Positions 10,461 through 22,931 of a stretch of DNA of 64,000 nucleotides are shown piece by piece. A program made the translations under genes and the position numbers. The stretch comes from Puccinellia tenuiflora (taxonomy: Eukaryota > Streptophyta > Magnoliopsida > Poales > Poaceae): positions 1,089,380-1,153,379 of the forward strand of contig QRDG01000129.1 of assembly GCA_012064385.1 (NCBI GenBank). Direction: 5' to 3'. Positions within the stretch are counted from its first letter, which is position 1. Every line of letters begins with the position of its first letter. A model generated the notes under the pieces. That model ran no database searches and had not been told where the DNA came from. It saw only the letters and a list, made by a program, of their open reading frames with translations.

Positions 10461-11999
10461 TCACATGCGCCACCGGCCACGGTCACGAAGCCACCATCGT
10501 CGTCTCTCTAAAGTAACTGTCACGATGACTACAAGACAGAGACGAGGAGTACATTGTACTAGGGTCAGCAGTACCGTGACAATGCGCGGGGGGGGGGGGG
10601 GGGGGGGACTACATCCACCCTCGAGGAGGACGGTAGTCAACCGGACATGACCGCAGAGTACACCGGTCCTCGTGAGGTCTGGTCGGGCCTGGCGGGCCCA
10701 TAAATCCCCCACGGGGGCACACAGTCCTAATAGGGTCCGATCGTGTCCGGATCAGGCCCATGAAGCCCGTTGCCACGTTGCAACATGCCGGCCGATGTGT
10801 CGATGCCTCATGCACCCTCTACCTCGATGTCAGCTGCAGATCGCGCTGCAGTCCGGCCTGTCCCGACCCCAGATGGGACCCGAAGGGCCCAGATCTGGGC
10901 CATGGGAACCACGCCGCCCCGCTGCCCGCAGGCAACCGCCTAGCTGTGCCGCCCCGTAGCTCCACATGCGCCGTCACCGTGAATCCACCACCCAGCAGGA
11001 GCCGGACCCGCTGTCGCCCTCAGCACACCGCCGTCTGACAAACTTGTTAACTAAACAAAATCCAAGTCTAAACGATGAACTATGGGGGGTGTATAAGGAG
11101 GAGAGGCAAGGGTGGCGCCCAGGGGGGTGGACGCACGCCCCAAGACACCAAATACTCAACCCTATTTCGTACAAGGCCTTTGGGCCCAATTAGAGGTGAC
11201 ACAACGCCTTTTGACTGGAATTCTGGCCCAGTTTCAGCAACATCGTTGGACTATTTTGGCAAGAAAAATTCGCTCGGAACAAATTTGGAGGCGAGTTCAA
11301 TTTTTTCGGAAAGTGCATGGGATGAGCTTTCTAACCAAAAAATAATCACCCAATTCGGAGTCCATATGTGAAAGCTATCACCATTTGAAGTCAGGTATAT
11401 CTCTTCTGCGTCCGAATCTGCATCTAGAACGTGAAGAAATTGTTCTTTAACTTCTCTTGGATCCAAGATGACGTGGGAGAACTTTTTGAATAGCATCTAA
11501 TCATGTTTCTTTGTTTTTTCATCATTTTTAATCAAATATAGAGAAAGTAGTGATATTGTTGGTCGTATCCGGCCTAATCATGTCCTGATCACATATTTTT
11601 TCTGGACGGGAGTATATCTAACTTTGTAGAGTTTCCCTCGGTAAAAACTTTTGTGGAGTTCTACGAAATATTTCTTAGAGCTTACAGTAATGTATGTTCA
11701 CATCTTGTTATGTTATCTTTTAGAATCTAATGGAATATTTCACACACACATTTGTTTGTGACACTATATCGAGCGGGCGCATCTAACCATTCTAGTATTA
11801 TTTTTACACGTAGAATAAAACCTGAAAGCTTGAAATCACCAGATGATTTTGTTTATTTTCTAACACTGGAATATTATTTCTAAACATCATTATTTTGTTG
11901 AAAAATTGAAGAAGAAACATCTTTATTTCATATGTACAATGTTTTTATACATTAGTCAGTACGTGCATTTGCACGTGCCCGATTAGGCGATTACTAGTA
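10461..11999. other. Intergenic sequence without recognisable gene
   Basis: The first 600 bp are GC-rich, with a 20-base G run at 10588-10607 and short frames lacking domains. From about 11500 the sequence becomes AT-rich. The frames here overlap on both strands without codon-like structure. I see no terminal repeats or TSD that would define an element. Confidence 0.5.
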
Positions 12000-12091
12000 C
12001 TACCTCCATCCAAAAAAGATTGTCGTGAAAATCGTATTGTCACAATACAAATACGTATACAAGCTGCGATAAATATTCAGATCGGAGGGAG
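12000..12091. mobile_element. Short Stowaway-like MITE
   Basis: A 92-bp segment starts CTACCTCCATCC and ends GGATCGGAGGGAG-like (GATCGGAGGGAG). It is flanked by TA at 11998-11999 and 12092-12093. Terminal similarity, size and TA duplication match Stowaway/Mariner MITEs. Confidence 0.65.
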
Positions 12092-12438
12092 TATTTTTTT
12101 AAGGACGTTGCTAGGGAGTGCGCGCGCACGATTTTGCGCGACGCGGTGCCCACTCTGTCCGAAAGCGAAACACTCCAAAAAAGGCTCTTGGACCACCGTC
12201 CCCTTCACACGCCCCTTCATAGTACTTGAGCACACCGGTCTTTTTTCTCGTCTCCACAGGCCACCACCCATCAATAATTCAGATCCCAAACGGTTTTACA
12301 GCAATCTGCCCCTCTGCCCCTCGCATCCCTTTCACATATGACTTTCTTATCTCGCAGAAAAAACAACAAAGCAAAAAAAAAAAAAAAATACATCCACGGG
12401 AACCAAAACATATATCAAAGTTACATTACAATTATTAT

Positions 12439-12685
12439 TCAAAATTAAAAGTTCCATCCCAGCTGCAAAAAAGAAGACAAATATCCAACTCACACCTTGA
12501 TCCCCAGGATGTAAGAAAAATATAGGAATTACATCTAGTTCCAGAAAGTTACATCTCACTACTGTTCAAAAATAAGAAGTTATACCCCTTGCAAAAAAAG
12601 AACATGAACATCCAACTCTTCCACTTTGATTTCTAGATGTAAGAAAAAATAGAGAAAATACATCTAGTGCCATAAAATTACATCC
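12439..12685. repeat. Diverged tandem repeat, unit about 127 bp
   Basis: Two adjacent copies (from 12439 and from 12566) share ordered motifs: TCAAAA, a TGCAAAAAA block, CATCCAACTC (or ATCCAACTC), GATGTAAGAAAAA and TTACATC. They are clearly diverged. Confidence 0.65.
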
Positions 12686-12738
12686 CAATCACATTGAGTA
12701 TCAGAAAGTTACATCTCGTACCAGAAAAGGTACAACCA

Positions 12739-12812
12739 CCAGGATGAATCGAGAGCTCACCTTCCCCATAGGTTGTTGGAGTGGAGGAGACCAGGATGAA
12801 TCGAGAGCTCAC
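12739..12812. repeat. 22-bp perfect direct repeat
   Basis: Copies at 12739-12760 and 12791-12812 contain CAGGATGAATCGAGAGCTCA and are 52 bp apart. Likely a recent local duplication. Confidence 0.85.
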
Positions 12813-13552
12813 AGCCCAGCGGCTCAACCACGGCCACCTTTGCGCAACCAGGACCTCCTCCCTCCATTACTCGTCCATATCCGTCAAGTGCTCCATTGCC
12901 AGATCGACCAACAGTTAGTGCTAGCAGCATCAGTGCTTCCAGATCTTCGTCCCCTCTTTCTCCAATGCCGCCACCACATCTGCTACCCATCCTCCCGGCT
13001 ATAACATCGGCGAGCCTTCGCTCTCCATGGATGAAACAACAGCAAGAACGAGAAGAACAGAAACCAGCAGTCTCCGCCGTTAGGGGTGTTTGGTGTCTAA
13101 CCGGAAAGAGGGTCAATGGCAGGATCTAAGGTGGGTCGGTGGGGGGGAGGGGGCGGCGGGGAAGGTGCCCTGGGTTAGCGGGGGGCGGCGGCGAGCCGTA
13201 TTTGGGAGCCGCCCATCGCCGTGTCCTCCGCTCGGTGGAGATGCGCACGATGCGAATGGGGAAATTTGGCCTCGTACGCGTTTTGGTGAGCTGTCCCATG
13301 GATCGAAAGGCCCACGTGCGGTTTGGCAACCACGTGATGCTGATCGGATGGTGCCAGACGTGCGCACCGTGTAACGATGCAAGCATGCCCACGCATTAAT
13401 TAGATTTTTCGTTTTTTTAAAGTGAGATTGTAAAGATACCCGGGAGACTTTTATTTTGTAAATACACAGTTATTAACTGGAGCTAGTACTTATCATATGG
13501 AAAATCAAATCGAAATATCCTCCTTCGGGCATGACCTTGACCTGATAAACAG

Positions 13553-13564
13553 TTTATAAAATAG
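13553..13564 (+). promoter_or_regulatory. TATA-like box of the zinc-finger gene
   Basis: TTTATAAAATAG lies about 30-40 bp before the C-rich leader that begins near 13590. Position and sequence fit a plant core promoter. The start site is inferred. Confidence 0.5.
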
Positions 13565-13589
13565 CCCTATGCAAAATTCAATATTCTGG

Positions 13590-15505
13590 TCGGGTTCGCT
13601 TGGCGAACGAAGCGTAAGTGCGTAACCCTTGTTACTCCCAAATCCCTCGCACTGCATCCTCCCGGTGTCCGTCGCCGCCGAAAACCCTCCCCTCGTCCAC
13701 CACCGCAGCCTCCTTCTCCACCCCACCACCGCCGCCTCCTCCTCCAACACCACCACCAAAGCGCGCCTGCCATCGCGAGTTCGCGACCCCCCTTCCCCGA
13801 TCCCTTGTACTGGTGCTGGGCTAGCGTGGTCAGGACGCGATTCCTTCTGCTCGTGACGAAGCCCTAGCTTGTTCGGATTTTTGTGCGGGTGAGCACCAGT
13901 CGAATAAATCTAGACAAATCTCCCTTTTCAAGATCGTCAGGACATTTGGTGCACCCGCCATGTATTTTGATGCCTATTCTCCTCAACTGACGCCACTTTT
14001 GATTGAGATCCCGAATATCTGTTTATTTTCAGAAAACAAATTGGGGATTCGTTCATCTGAACCCCCGTTTCCCCTGTTAAGTCCGACCTTGGATTTAGAT
14101 TTCCGCTATCATTAGTTGATGCCGCCTGATATGCACTAGTTAGCTGGTCCCTTTTCACGTGTATATAGTTCACTGGTTTACTGCTGCTGCTGATCCGATA
14201 GTTTGCTTCATTGCTTGCACATTTGTGAATTAGTTGTGAAAGCGCCAGTGATGACTGTGGATCGTTTGTGCCCACTCTTGATCCGTGTCCTCTTTGTTTG
14301 CCTCTCGTGAGTGTGTTCAGAGACGCTGTCTTATACCTCACTGTCAACATTGTTCTTAGGGCATGACTGCCTGCTAGTATTCTGCGTAGACGTTTGGTGC
14401 ATGCCTCTCGTTTGTAGGCTAGTGGCACCAAAGCATTACTATTCTTATAATTTATATAGTCACTAGTGTTGTCACTTTGATTTTCTTGACATGTCCTTTC
14501 CGCTCAGCTCGGTAATGTAGTTGGCAGCTTTGTAACCTTAATAACCCGCCTGCTTCCGTAATCCTTACTGTAAATAGTTAGTTAGCAAGCTATTTTAGCT
14601 TTAATAGTGCAGTTTGTTGCTAGTGCTACTTTGATTCACTCAGTATGTTATTTCTGTTGCCGTAGTAACATAGCTGGCTAGCTTTCATCGCGTTGATTAG
14701 TCGCCATAATCTAAGATCGAAATAGTTTGTTTTCAGCTCTAAGAATGTAGTCTGTTGCTAGTGATACTCAGATTCCCTCTTTATTGTCGTTTATGCTGTC
14801 AGTTACCATTGTTATATTCGTAGGAATGGGTGGTCTTAGTGTCCCTCCTTCTGGGGCAGCTGCCCTGCGCGATGCCGGACTTCGAGTGATTTTTTATGGT
14901 GATTAGCATGTTTTTTTTTTTGACATTGTAACACTTTGATTTGTGGTTTGCCCAGACTTTGGAAAAAGTTCTTTGGTCTGCCACTGCTTTCTAGTGCTTC
15001 ACTATTTGCATGGTTAGCACGGCGATTTGAGCTTTAATAAATGTATTCGATTATTATTAGTATCCTGGTTGCATCATGCACCTGCCGCTTGAAAGCTAAA
15101 ACATGAGTATGCTGTATGGACCCACTTGCAATACTTTACACGGCTGGCTAAGCATTGATCATGGAGAGTGTGGCGACAATTAGACATCCCCTGTATTCTT
15201 TGCTCTGATCCAGTATAGCTGTAAGCAGCTGTACCTTCGACTTAGTTGACTCTTAAAATTTTCCTTGCTATTGTTAAAACATAAACAGTTTCATCATCAT
15301 TGTACATCATTGGCTAACGCTTTTGTTCATATTTTTTTTTTGTGTATGTAGTGATGCGATGTGTTGATTACTTGCCTTCTTGAATGTTTGTCTTTGCTTC
15401 CTTTTATCAGTTTGAATAATTGACATTTTTATCCTCGTTAGATTTCTTGTTTTAGCTCTTCGTACATTTTTAAGGCACAAGTTCATGAAATTAGCATATG
15501 TGCAG
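13590..15505 (+). other. 5' UTR exon and leader intron of the zinc-finger gene
   Basis: A CT/CCN-rich leader exon runs to 13888 and is followed by a GTGAGC donor at 13889. The acceptor is TGTGCAG at 15499-15505. The 1617-bp intron is T-rich and contains no convincing coding sequence. A long first intron in the leader is common in plant genes and may raise expression. The 5' end of the exon is approximate. Confidence 0.6.
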
Positions 15506-15547
15506 GTATCAGAACCCTTATTGGATAGACGTTAGTGGGACCATACA

Positions 15548-18500
15548 ATGGGATTCGATAATGAATGTATTCTGAATATACAATCTCTTCCTGGTGAATA
15601 TTTTTGCCCTGTTTGCCGGACACTCATATACCCCAACGAGGCTCTGCAAACTCAGTGCACACATCTCTACTGCAAACCTTGTTTGACTTATGTAGCTGCA
15701 ACAACACAAGCCTGCCCTTATGATGGCTACTTGGTGACAGAAGCCGATTCAAAGGTATTGCTTTCTTCTTAAGGAAGTGATTTGTGCTTAATTCAGTGAG
15801 TTAAGTATATTTGGATGTAGTGTCCTCTTTGTTACAACCTGCTTCCAAATATGCAGCCTCTGGTGGATTTAAATAAATCGCTTGCTGAGTCAATTGGTAA
15901 AGTTGCGGTACACTGCCTGTATAACAAGAGTGGTTGCCAATGGCAAGGAAATCTGTCTGAAAGCGTCACACATGGTACTGCTTGTGCTTATGGGAACTCC
16001 CCAGTTGTTTGTAACCGCTGTGGTACTCAGATTGTACATCGTCAAGTGCAAGAACATGCTCAGCTTTGTCCTGTACGTCTATCGTGTCTTAAGTGATTTG
16101 CTCTATGAGTCTAGAACTATTTCTCTGTGCATTAATCCTTTTGTACCTTTGTGTCTCTTGTCAGGGCGCGCAACCCCAAACACAACAGGGTAGTTTGACA
16201 CAGTCATCAGCCGCAACAACCCAGGCAGTCACCCAAGATCCTTATGCAGTTTCCTCAGTGGCACCTGGAGCAGTTCCACCTGCAACTACAGCTGGAGCTG
16301 TAGTAGTTCCTGCAGTGGCAACTAGTTCAGCTGGTGCGGCCACAACAAGCATGATGGCTGCGGCCTCTTTCGCAGGGGCACCTACTGTTGCTAGTCAAGG
16401 TCAAGCAGTTGCTCCCCAAACTCAAACAGCTGAGCAGTACCAGCAGCAGCTCCAGTACGAACAGTATTACCAGCAGAATTACCCTGGCTACAACCCCTAC
16501 ACTCAGCAATATCAACAGTATGGCCAATACCAGCAGTACACACAACCTCAAATGCAAGTGGCAATTCAAAATGTTGCTCAAGTTCCTGCACAACCTGCTC
16601 CATTTGCTCAGCCCCAATTCCTGCAGCCCTCGCAGCCCCAACACATGGTGCCAAACCAGTCCCAGAATCAGTCCCATCATCCTCAAGCCCAAGCACCAGT
16701 TGTTCAGCCACAGCCTCAGCAGAATCCACCACCGAATTCAGCGCCTCAAAATCCACAGATGCACCCACAAGGTGATGCACAGCCTATAGCCCATAGTCAA
16801 GCTGGCAGTCAACCATTTGCAATGCCTACAACTCAAGCGATAACCTCCCAGGTGCAGCCACATGTACAACCTCATCCTCCACAACATCTGCAGGTCGTGG
16901 CCCAGCATCAACATCCGCAAATGCAGTTCCTACCTCAGCAGCAACATCTGCAATCTCAGACACAACACCAGCATCCACAAGTGCAGCAGCAATCGTACCC
17001 ACAACCTCAGGTCTATCATCAGCCTCATCCAGTCGCACAACCTCAGAATCCTCCGGTACATGCGGTAGCGGGTCATCAATCATATTCGCAGCCTCAGCCA
17101 ACAAATCAGATGCCACATGGTGGTCCACTTCAACGCCCTACACATGCATCACACCAACAGTTAGTTGGTCCTCAGCATCCTGCACTCTTACACGCTCCGC
17201 AGGGTCAATTTCCGTTGCAGGGCCAGCAGCCAGCTATGCTGGCTCCTCAAGGTATTCAGCATACATCACAGCATCAGCAGCATGTTGGGCATCATGTTCA
17301 ACGGCCACCAACACATCCAAGCATTCCTTCCCAGGCACCGCCACAAGGATTTCCTGTTAACACACCCGTTCCCTCACAAACAGGTCAACTGTACCAACAA
17401 GGAATGCACCCATCACAACATATGCATTCACAACCTTTCCAGCCACATGGTCCACCATTTATGCAACAGCAGCATGTTCCAACTTCGACTAGCAGGTCTA
17501 TGGGTAATCCTGCAGCACCACACCAGTTCCAAGAATCTGGGAAGTCAGAAAATGCAGCTAATGCTACTGGCAATACTGAAGTAGGTGATAATACAAATGG
17601 AGGTGGTGAATCTTCTGGCATAAAGCCGGAATCTCTAGGTGACAAAAATGTGAACGGAGTGCAGAATGATTTTGGTAGTACTAGAAAAAATGTGGCACAA
17701 ACTGGCATTGCATTGGGCGGTGCAGATGGTTCAGACAAAGGCAAAGGAAAGGATGAATTAGGTGGCCAGAAAAGTAGTACACAGTCTGAAGCTTCAAATA
17801 TATCCAACGATTGTGAGAAAGGAGGTTCATTGCAACATGCATCACAGAAAGATATGGGAGCACTAGGGTCCTATATGCCCCCAGACATGGGTCGACAACG
17901 TCTGTCTGAACCTGATACCAGGCTTCCTCAGCATATGCTCACACAAGGTCAGACGAATCAAATGAGGCCACCTATTCATAGTTTTTCTGAGAATATCCGT
18001 CCTACAATGCAGCAGCAGCCATTTGGTTTATATCAATCTGAGATGGCACCAAGGACGCTTGCACAAAACCTTCCACGGCCTGGAGCCATCAGATCTGATG
18101 ATGGCATGATTCGTCCACCGATGGGTGGACCCTTGCCTGGATATCATGATACAACTATGCCTCCTTTTGCTCCAGAAAATGTTGGCCCGCCACATTCTGC
18201 CGGTAATTCTCTTGAACCAAATACATACACCTTTGAGTTTTTCTTGTATTGTAAGCATCCTGACCAACATTTCCATCCATTCAGGGATGACAAAGGGCAA
18301 TGGTGTTGGTGGTGGGCCACTTGGAAATTCCAGGGTTTTCCACGAAGAAAAGTTCAATTCTTCACGGGAACATTTCAGGTCCTTGGCGCCACCATATCCT
18401 GGCAGATACAATGTCGACCCTAAAGATATTGAAGAGAATATGAAGCAATTTCCAGGGCCAACTCATCTTGATGGCGACGGTTTTCAGAGAGGCCCTAGGC

Positions 18501-19599
18501 CTTTTGATGGTTTTGATTCATTACCTGGAAGGCCCCCATTCCCGAACAAGCCAGGCTCATATCCTATAGGCTTCCCTGATGACTTGTCAAGGAAACCCCA
18601 TTCAATTGTTGGTCATCCTGACTTTGTGTCACCTGGTGCAGAATTTGGCCTTCACAGGATTGATGGAATGCCTAGAAACCCAGGTAAGGATTGTAAGATG
18701 GTCTAATAAGTCAAGGCTTGATATGAAACCTCATTATCAGCAGGTCTCCATGGGGATAATGAATGACGGAGAGCTTCTGGCTACTTGATCCTTTTCATAA
18801 TACTTTTCAATGGCTCTCTAATGGGTTCAAATGATTTTCAGGTACATTTCTTCAAGGGATGGCAGCTGGTCCTGGAGGTATTCGTAAAGACAAACTAGGC
18901 TCTGGCAACCTTCCAGGGAATATACAGCATGATTTTGGCAATCCAGGGTTCCCTCATACAAATTTCCACCCTGGTGATGCTTTTCCTCCGAGAAATCTAC
19001 ATGGTGCTGAACCCCTTGGACTTGGTCAATTGCATGGAATTGAACCTGCCGGCCACCGGTTCCATGGTCACATGCATCCAGATGATCCAAATCTTGATGA
19101 CTATTCTCGACACGGTTTTCCACAGGAATCTGGCCGCTTCAATTCGGTGGGTTATGAATATTGAATTCATAAATTTGTTTTGTTTTGCGTTTATTCCCGA
19201 TGCATTATGAGTTTCCATATGCTATTGTTATATACTTGATCGATGTACCAAATAACTACTAACGGCTGATTGTTGTATTGTCCAGGGTGGATTCTTCAGT
19301 AATGGAGATGTTGGTTGGTGCCGGATATGCATGTTTAACTGTGGGAGTGCAGAAGACTTGGGTCTACATGTGCATACAAGGGAGCATCAGCAGCATGCAA
19401 TGGACATTGTTCTGAGAATGAAGCATGATGTTGCAAAGAGGCAAAAGATGTAAGTATATATTTGTACTAATTTGAATTTTAACATCCCAGGCGAAACATT
19501 ACTTTGGTTTGAAACTCTCACCCATTTCTCAGGATTCCTGGAGGGCCCAAGTCATTCAAAGGAGCTGTGAAGGGCAACTTCCGTGGAAATAGGCGCTAG
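15548..19599 (+). CDS. RING/TRAF-type and C2H2 zinc-finger protein, Gln-rich, probable E3 ligase or nuclear regulator
   Basis: Predicted coding exons: 15548-15754, 15857-16072, 16165-18202, 18285-18683, 18842-19146, 19286-19449, 19533-19599. All have GT-AG borders, phases agree, and they total 1131 codons plus TAG. Residues 20-59 form a RING-like finger (C20, C23, C37, H39, C42, C45, C56, D59; C3HC3D type). Residues 89-112 (C-x6-C-x11-H-x3-C) and 121-140 (C-x2-C-x11-H-x3-C) are TRAF-type fingers. About 230-590 is Gln/Pro/His-rich, then Gly/Asn/Ser-rich and Pro/Gly-rich. C1067, C1070, H1083 and H1089 form a U1/matrin-like C2H2 finger, followed by a basic tail. RING plus TRAF fingers suggests ubiquitin ligation; the Gln-rich part and C2H2 suggest RNA or transcription complexes. 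Both roles are inference. Retaining the 18203-18284 intron would stop at 18423. This is the only intact-looking gene here. Confidence 0.88.
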
Positions 19600-19860
19600 A
19601 CTTCTTGTTATCTAGTTCAGCACTCGATGAGATCTGAAGGTAGGTTTGGTGGCTGCATTTACCCTCTCAAGTGCAACGATATTGTCCTAAGTTCAGTAGT
19701 TTAGTTAGTTAGTTGCTTTGCCCCCCGTTCTTTCACCAGGTTGCTGCCAGTACTCTCTGGGCCTATTTGAGAGTTGAGACCACTGAAAATCGAGACATGT
19801 TCATGCATTTGGGTTAAGGTAGTTCTGCATGTTTGTAATGGAACTTGTAGTGGCCTCAAA
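19600..19860 (+). other. 3' UTR of the zinc-finger gene, probable UTR intron
   Basis: After the stop, AG|GTAGGTTT at 19640 and TTTCACCAG at 19731-19739 could bound a 100-bp intron in the untranslated region. T-rich, TGTAA-type sequence near 19830-19850 is compatible with plant polyadenylation. The end is approximate. Confidence 0.4.
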
Positions 19861-20025
19861 CTTTTGTTATTATGTCACATAGCAGACTATGCATGCTTTT
19901 ATGCTACTTTTTGTTGCTATTTTGGATATTCAGTTCCTGAAGTTATTCTGACTCTGGGAATGCTTCTATTTCTGAGCGTCCAGCCTTCCAATCTTGCACA
20001 TATGATAATAGTTTTGAATACTGTA

Positions 20026-20286
20026 CTCTATCCATTTCATTTTATAAGGCGTTTTTGTGGTCTAGCACGAGATACGCAATTAATAGTATAGGGAAATGAC
20101 AATGTCATCCATGGTGTAACATTAGAGAGAATAATTAGTATGCGTGTTTAGCCATAGATGGTGAAGATGGATGAAAGATAAGTGAGGGCAAAAGTGAGAA
20201 AAAGTCATCATTTCGAAATGAACACCTATTTTGAAAGGAGATTGCAAAAACTATTTGCCTTATAGTTTAAAACGGGATGGAGCGAG
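20026..20286. mobile_element. Degenerate Stowaway MITE
   Basis: The left end CTCTATCCATTTCATTTTAT and the right end, read in reverse (CTCGCTCCATCCCGTTTTAA), are Stowaway-type inverted termini around 261 bp. The left flank is TA and the right flank TT, so one target copy has mutated. Confidence 0.65.
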
Positions 20287-21156
20287 TTCTTGATTTCCAT
20301 GTATGGATATAGGTACACCTGAATTTTGTCATTTTGTGTACTGGGGCCCAAAGGTCACATAGCATTGTTACCAAACATGTTAAAGGCTTAAAGCTATATT
20401 GTATTTTGTAGAAACATAAAACTGTTATGTCAAATGTGTATAATCTTAGGGCACATCTGATATGTAAAATTGCCATCAGTTTGCTTACATTAAATTCCAG
20501 AAGACCGGTCACTTGAAATAGACCCTAAGAAGCTCTGCTCTAAATAAAGACCTTTATGACCTTTCTGAGAAGTCTATTTGCAAGGTAAAGGTGGCTTATC
20601 CATTGCATCAAATAAAATTTGAAGTCCATACTGATAGAAACTAAAGTTTATGTAGACATTGAATAGGGCTTCTTTTTATAGTAGAAATATGTGTACCCCT
20701 GCCCATCACAAATTGTAGCACGAAACATCTATAATGAAGCATTTAACAAGCATAGTTCAGCCAAATCTTCCCTTTTCTAGTGCTTCCATGGACAATAGCT
20801 GGGAGTTACATTTTTTTTTTCATTTTTACAATTATTTGACATGTACTTAAACAGTGTACGTTGCCGTCTATCTTGTAAACACTAAATCGTGGGGTGGTTG
20901 TTCATTCAGTGTTTGTCGTTATTTAGAACATTGCTCGTAGCTACATGTATCCTTTTCTTATTCATGATATATATTAAGAATTTGCTTATTTACCATCTTT
21001 TATCGAATTACTTACTGCAGAGCTTCCTGCATGCCTAATTAAAGTGTGGATTTGATTTATTCACATAAAGCTGAATGTCACTTCATCGATTGGTTGTTTG
21101 TACCTAGGAGGGCATGCAAATTCCAGAATCAAATAGGAATAGACCTGGAAGGGAGG
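20287..21156. other. Gene-distal intergenic sequence
   Basis: AT-rich sequence with no frame above background, no terminal repeats and no recognised element. Confidence 0.5.
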
Positions 21157-21164
21157 GGCAGAAC

Positions 21165-21349
21165 CAAGGTTATAACAAGCGCGCTTAGGGGTACACTTAA
21201 GCTCGCTTAGGCTCCAAGCGGAGGCAAAACACCTAGCGCTTAACTGCGCTTAAACATGCGCTTAATTGCACTCAGCGCTTTAATCCTTCAGAAAACGGAA
21301 AGGCGGAGGCAAAATGCTCAATCAACACCTAGCGCTTAATACAACCTTA
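21165..21349. mobile_element. Small hAT-type MITE with 8-bp TSD
   Basis: The termini CAAGGTTATAACAAGCGC and, reversed, TAAGGTTGTATTAAGCGC flank 185 bp. A perfect 8-bp duplication GGCAGAAC lies at 21157-21164 and 21350-21357, the size expected for hAT. The interior repeats GCGCTTAA-like motifs many times, which may be transposase-binding subterminal motifs. Confidence 0.8.
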
Positions 21350-21357
21350 GGCAGAAC

Positions 21358-22673
21358 ACACAATATGAGCAAACATGTGACATGGTAATACAGATCCTGG
21401 ATGCATGAGAGCATGTAGTAAGGTATGCATGTCGATGGTGGTCTAATTGCCTGATTGAAAGGTCTTGTACCCAACAATTGTGTGCATTTCAGGTTAAACA
21501 CTAAAAATGAAAAGGAAAAGAGAGCCCCTTTACTTGGTTTTGAGATGGACATTGGTGTACTCAGCTAGCTAATTGGTTATACGCAGAACTGTTGATCCCA
21601 GTACAAGAATTGTTTACTTGTAGATAGTTGCTTCGTTAATAAGTCAAGCATGTCTCTTGGTTTGATTATCATAGCTTTTAGGGTGGAGAATGTCATTAGA
21701 ACTTATGGACACCTGTTGTCCTTAATAATAACGTTCTTATTTTATTTCAGTTCAGTTTGATATGGCTTCTCCAGTAATGTTGATATGGTGATGAATTATT
21801 GGCATAGAACAAGTTTCCTTGGCAGTAGCCTTTTTCTGGATGTGTTTCATCCAAGGTGACCATTGAATGATATGCTTCTTTTGTTGTCTGTTTGCTAAGC
21901 AGAAATTGACAAGTTTAGCAAATTCCATGCGAGGGCTCCACGTTCATACAATCGTACTTGCATGCTTTCCTGAAGGGCGGTAAGGATAGATATGCATTCA
22001 ACTTTCCTTACGAAGTGCTTTAATTTTTCCACAAATGGGGGACCCAGATATATAAACTGATTATGTCTGTCTTTGTTTCTCGATTTTTTGGACAAAGGAT
22101 TATGCCCCTAAATACTTACATGAAATTTGCAATTTTGTGTATTTGTAAAACTTGGCTTGAACTAGTTGATCGCATAGACACTAAATTTCTTGTTTTAGAG
22201 ACTGCTATTAGGAGTTTAGGACCTTTTCTGGCAAGCATGTGAAACCACCCATCTGTTTCGTTGTTTTATGGGATTGATCTCTATTATATCCAGTATTTAG
22301 TAAGTTAACCTGACAATATTGCAATGGCGCTAAAAGTGTGGCAAGCTGTATTTTTGTGGTATGTTTTGGCTAGAAAATTATCCTGTAATAGTTAAGTTGG
22401 GCCCTAAAGGAAAGCACAACAAACCACTGTTGCGGTTGTGCACTATATGCCTAGCCACAAAGGTCAAACTTGCCTTAACTGAGCATGGAAAAATTATTCG
22501 GCAACAATTCTAGAACCCCAACTCCAAATCAACTTTCTAGAGGTTGAACTTATGTAGAAAATCAGAACTTTGTTTGACCTGCAAATGCATGGGGATTTGA
22601 TCCCAGCTTATTTAGATAGGTTCATCGGCCATAAATGTGCACCTCCTTTGACTAATCTTTTTATTAGGGCATG
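21358..22673. other. Intergenic sequence
   Basis: No gene or delimited element recognised. Composition is AT-rich and frames are short. Confidence 0.45.
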
Positions 22674-22676
22674 TAC

Positions 22677-22928
22677 AATGGTTATATCATAGTGTTGCCA
22701 CGTAGGATAATTGCTGAGGTGGAGGAGAGAGAAATGAAAAAAAAGCTTCTGTCTTCTCTTAGCTAAGAGATGATCTCTTAGCACAATTTGTCTCACCACA
22801 AATTTAGTGATATCTGATTATTAGAGATAAGACAAAAAAATCACCATTGTATATCATGTTTTATTAACATATCTAGATTACGTGGCGGATCTAAGATAAG
22901 ACCGTCTTATCAACCATTGTACACGCCC
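22677..22928. mobile_element. Tourist-like (Harbinger) MITE
   Basis: The termini GGGCATGTACAATGG and CCATTGTACACGCCC flank 252 bp, with perfect TTA copies at 22674-22676 and 22929-22931. Size, inverted repeats and TTA duplication are diagnostic. Confidence 0.88.
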
Positions 22929-22931
22929 TTA

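Larger units (their letters stand above)
12092..13540. other. Upstream intergenic region of the zinc-finger gene
   Basis: AT-rich to 12730, then GC-rich. It holds the two duplications listed separately. A TTAGGGGTGTTTGGT motif at about 13081 resembles one end of a Harbinger element, but no matching second end or TTA copy was found. The GC-rich frames at 12744-13400 are present on both strands and lack domains. Confidence 0.45.

Noticed and set aside
10588..10607. Run of 20 G bases
   Set aside because: Homopolymers like this are often assembly or sequencing uncertainties. No supporting structure nearby.
13081..13100. TTAGGGGTGTTTGGT as a Harbinger end
   Set aside because: No matching inverted terminus or second TTA was found in the next few kilobases, so no element is called.
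16327..17128. Minus-strand frames of 100-129 codons opposite the Gln-rich exon
   Set aside because: They are reverse shadows of the repetitive CAG/CCA-rich coding sequence.
20026..20286. Small RNA gene between inverted ends
   Set aside because: The ends are Stowaway termini, which explains the pairing potential.
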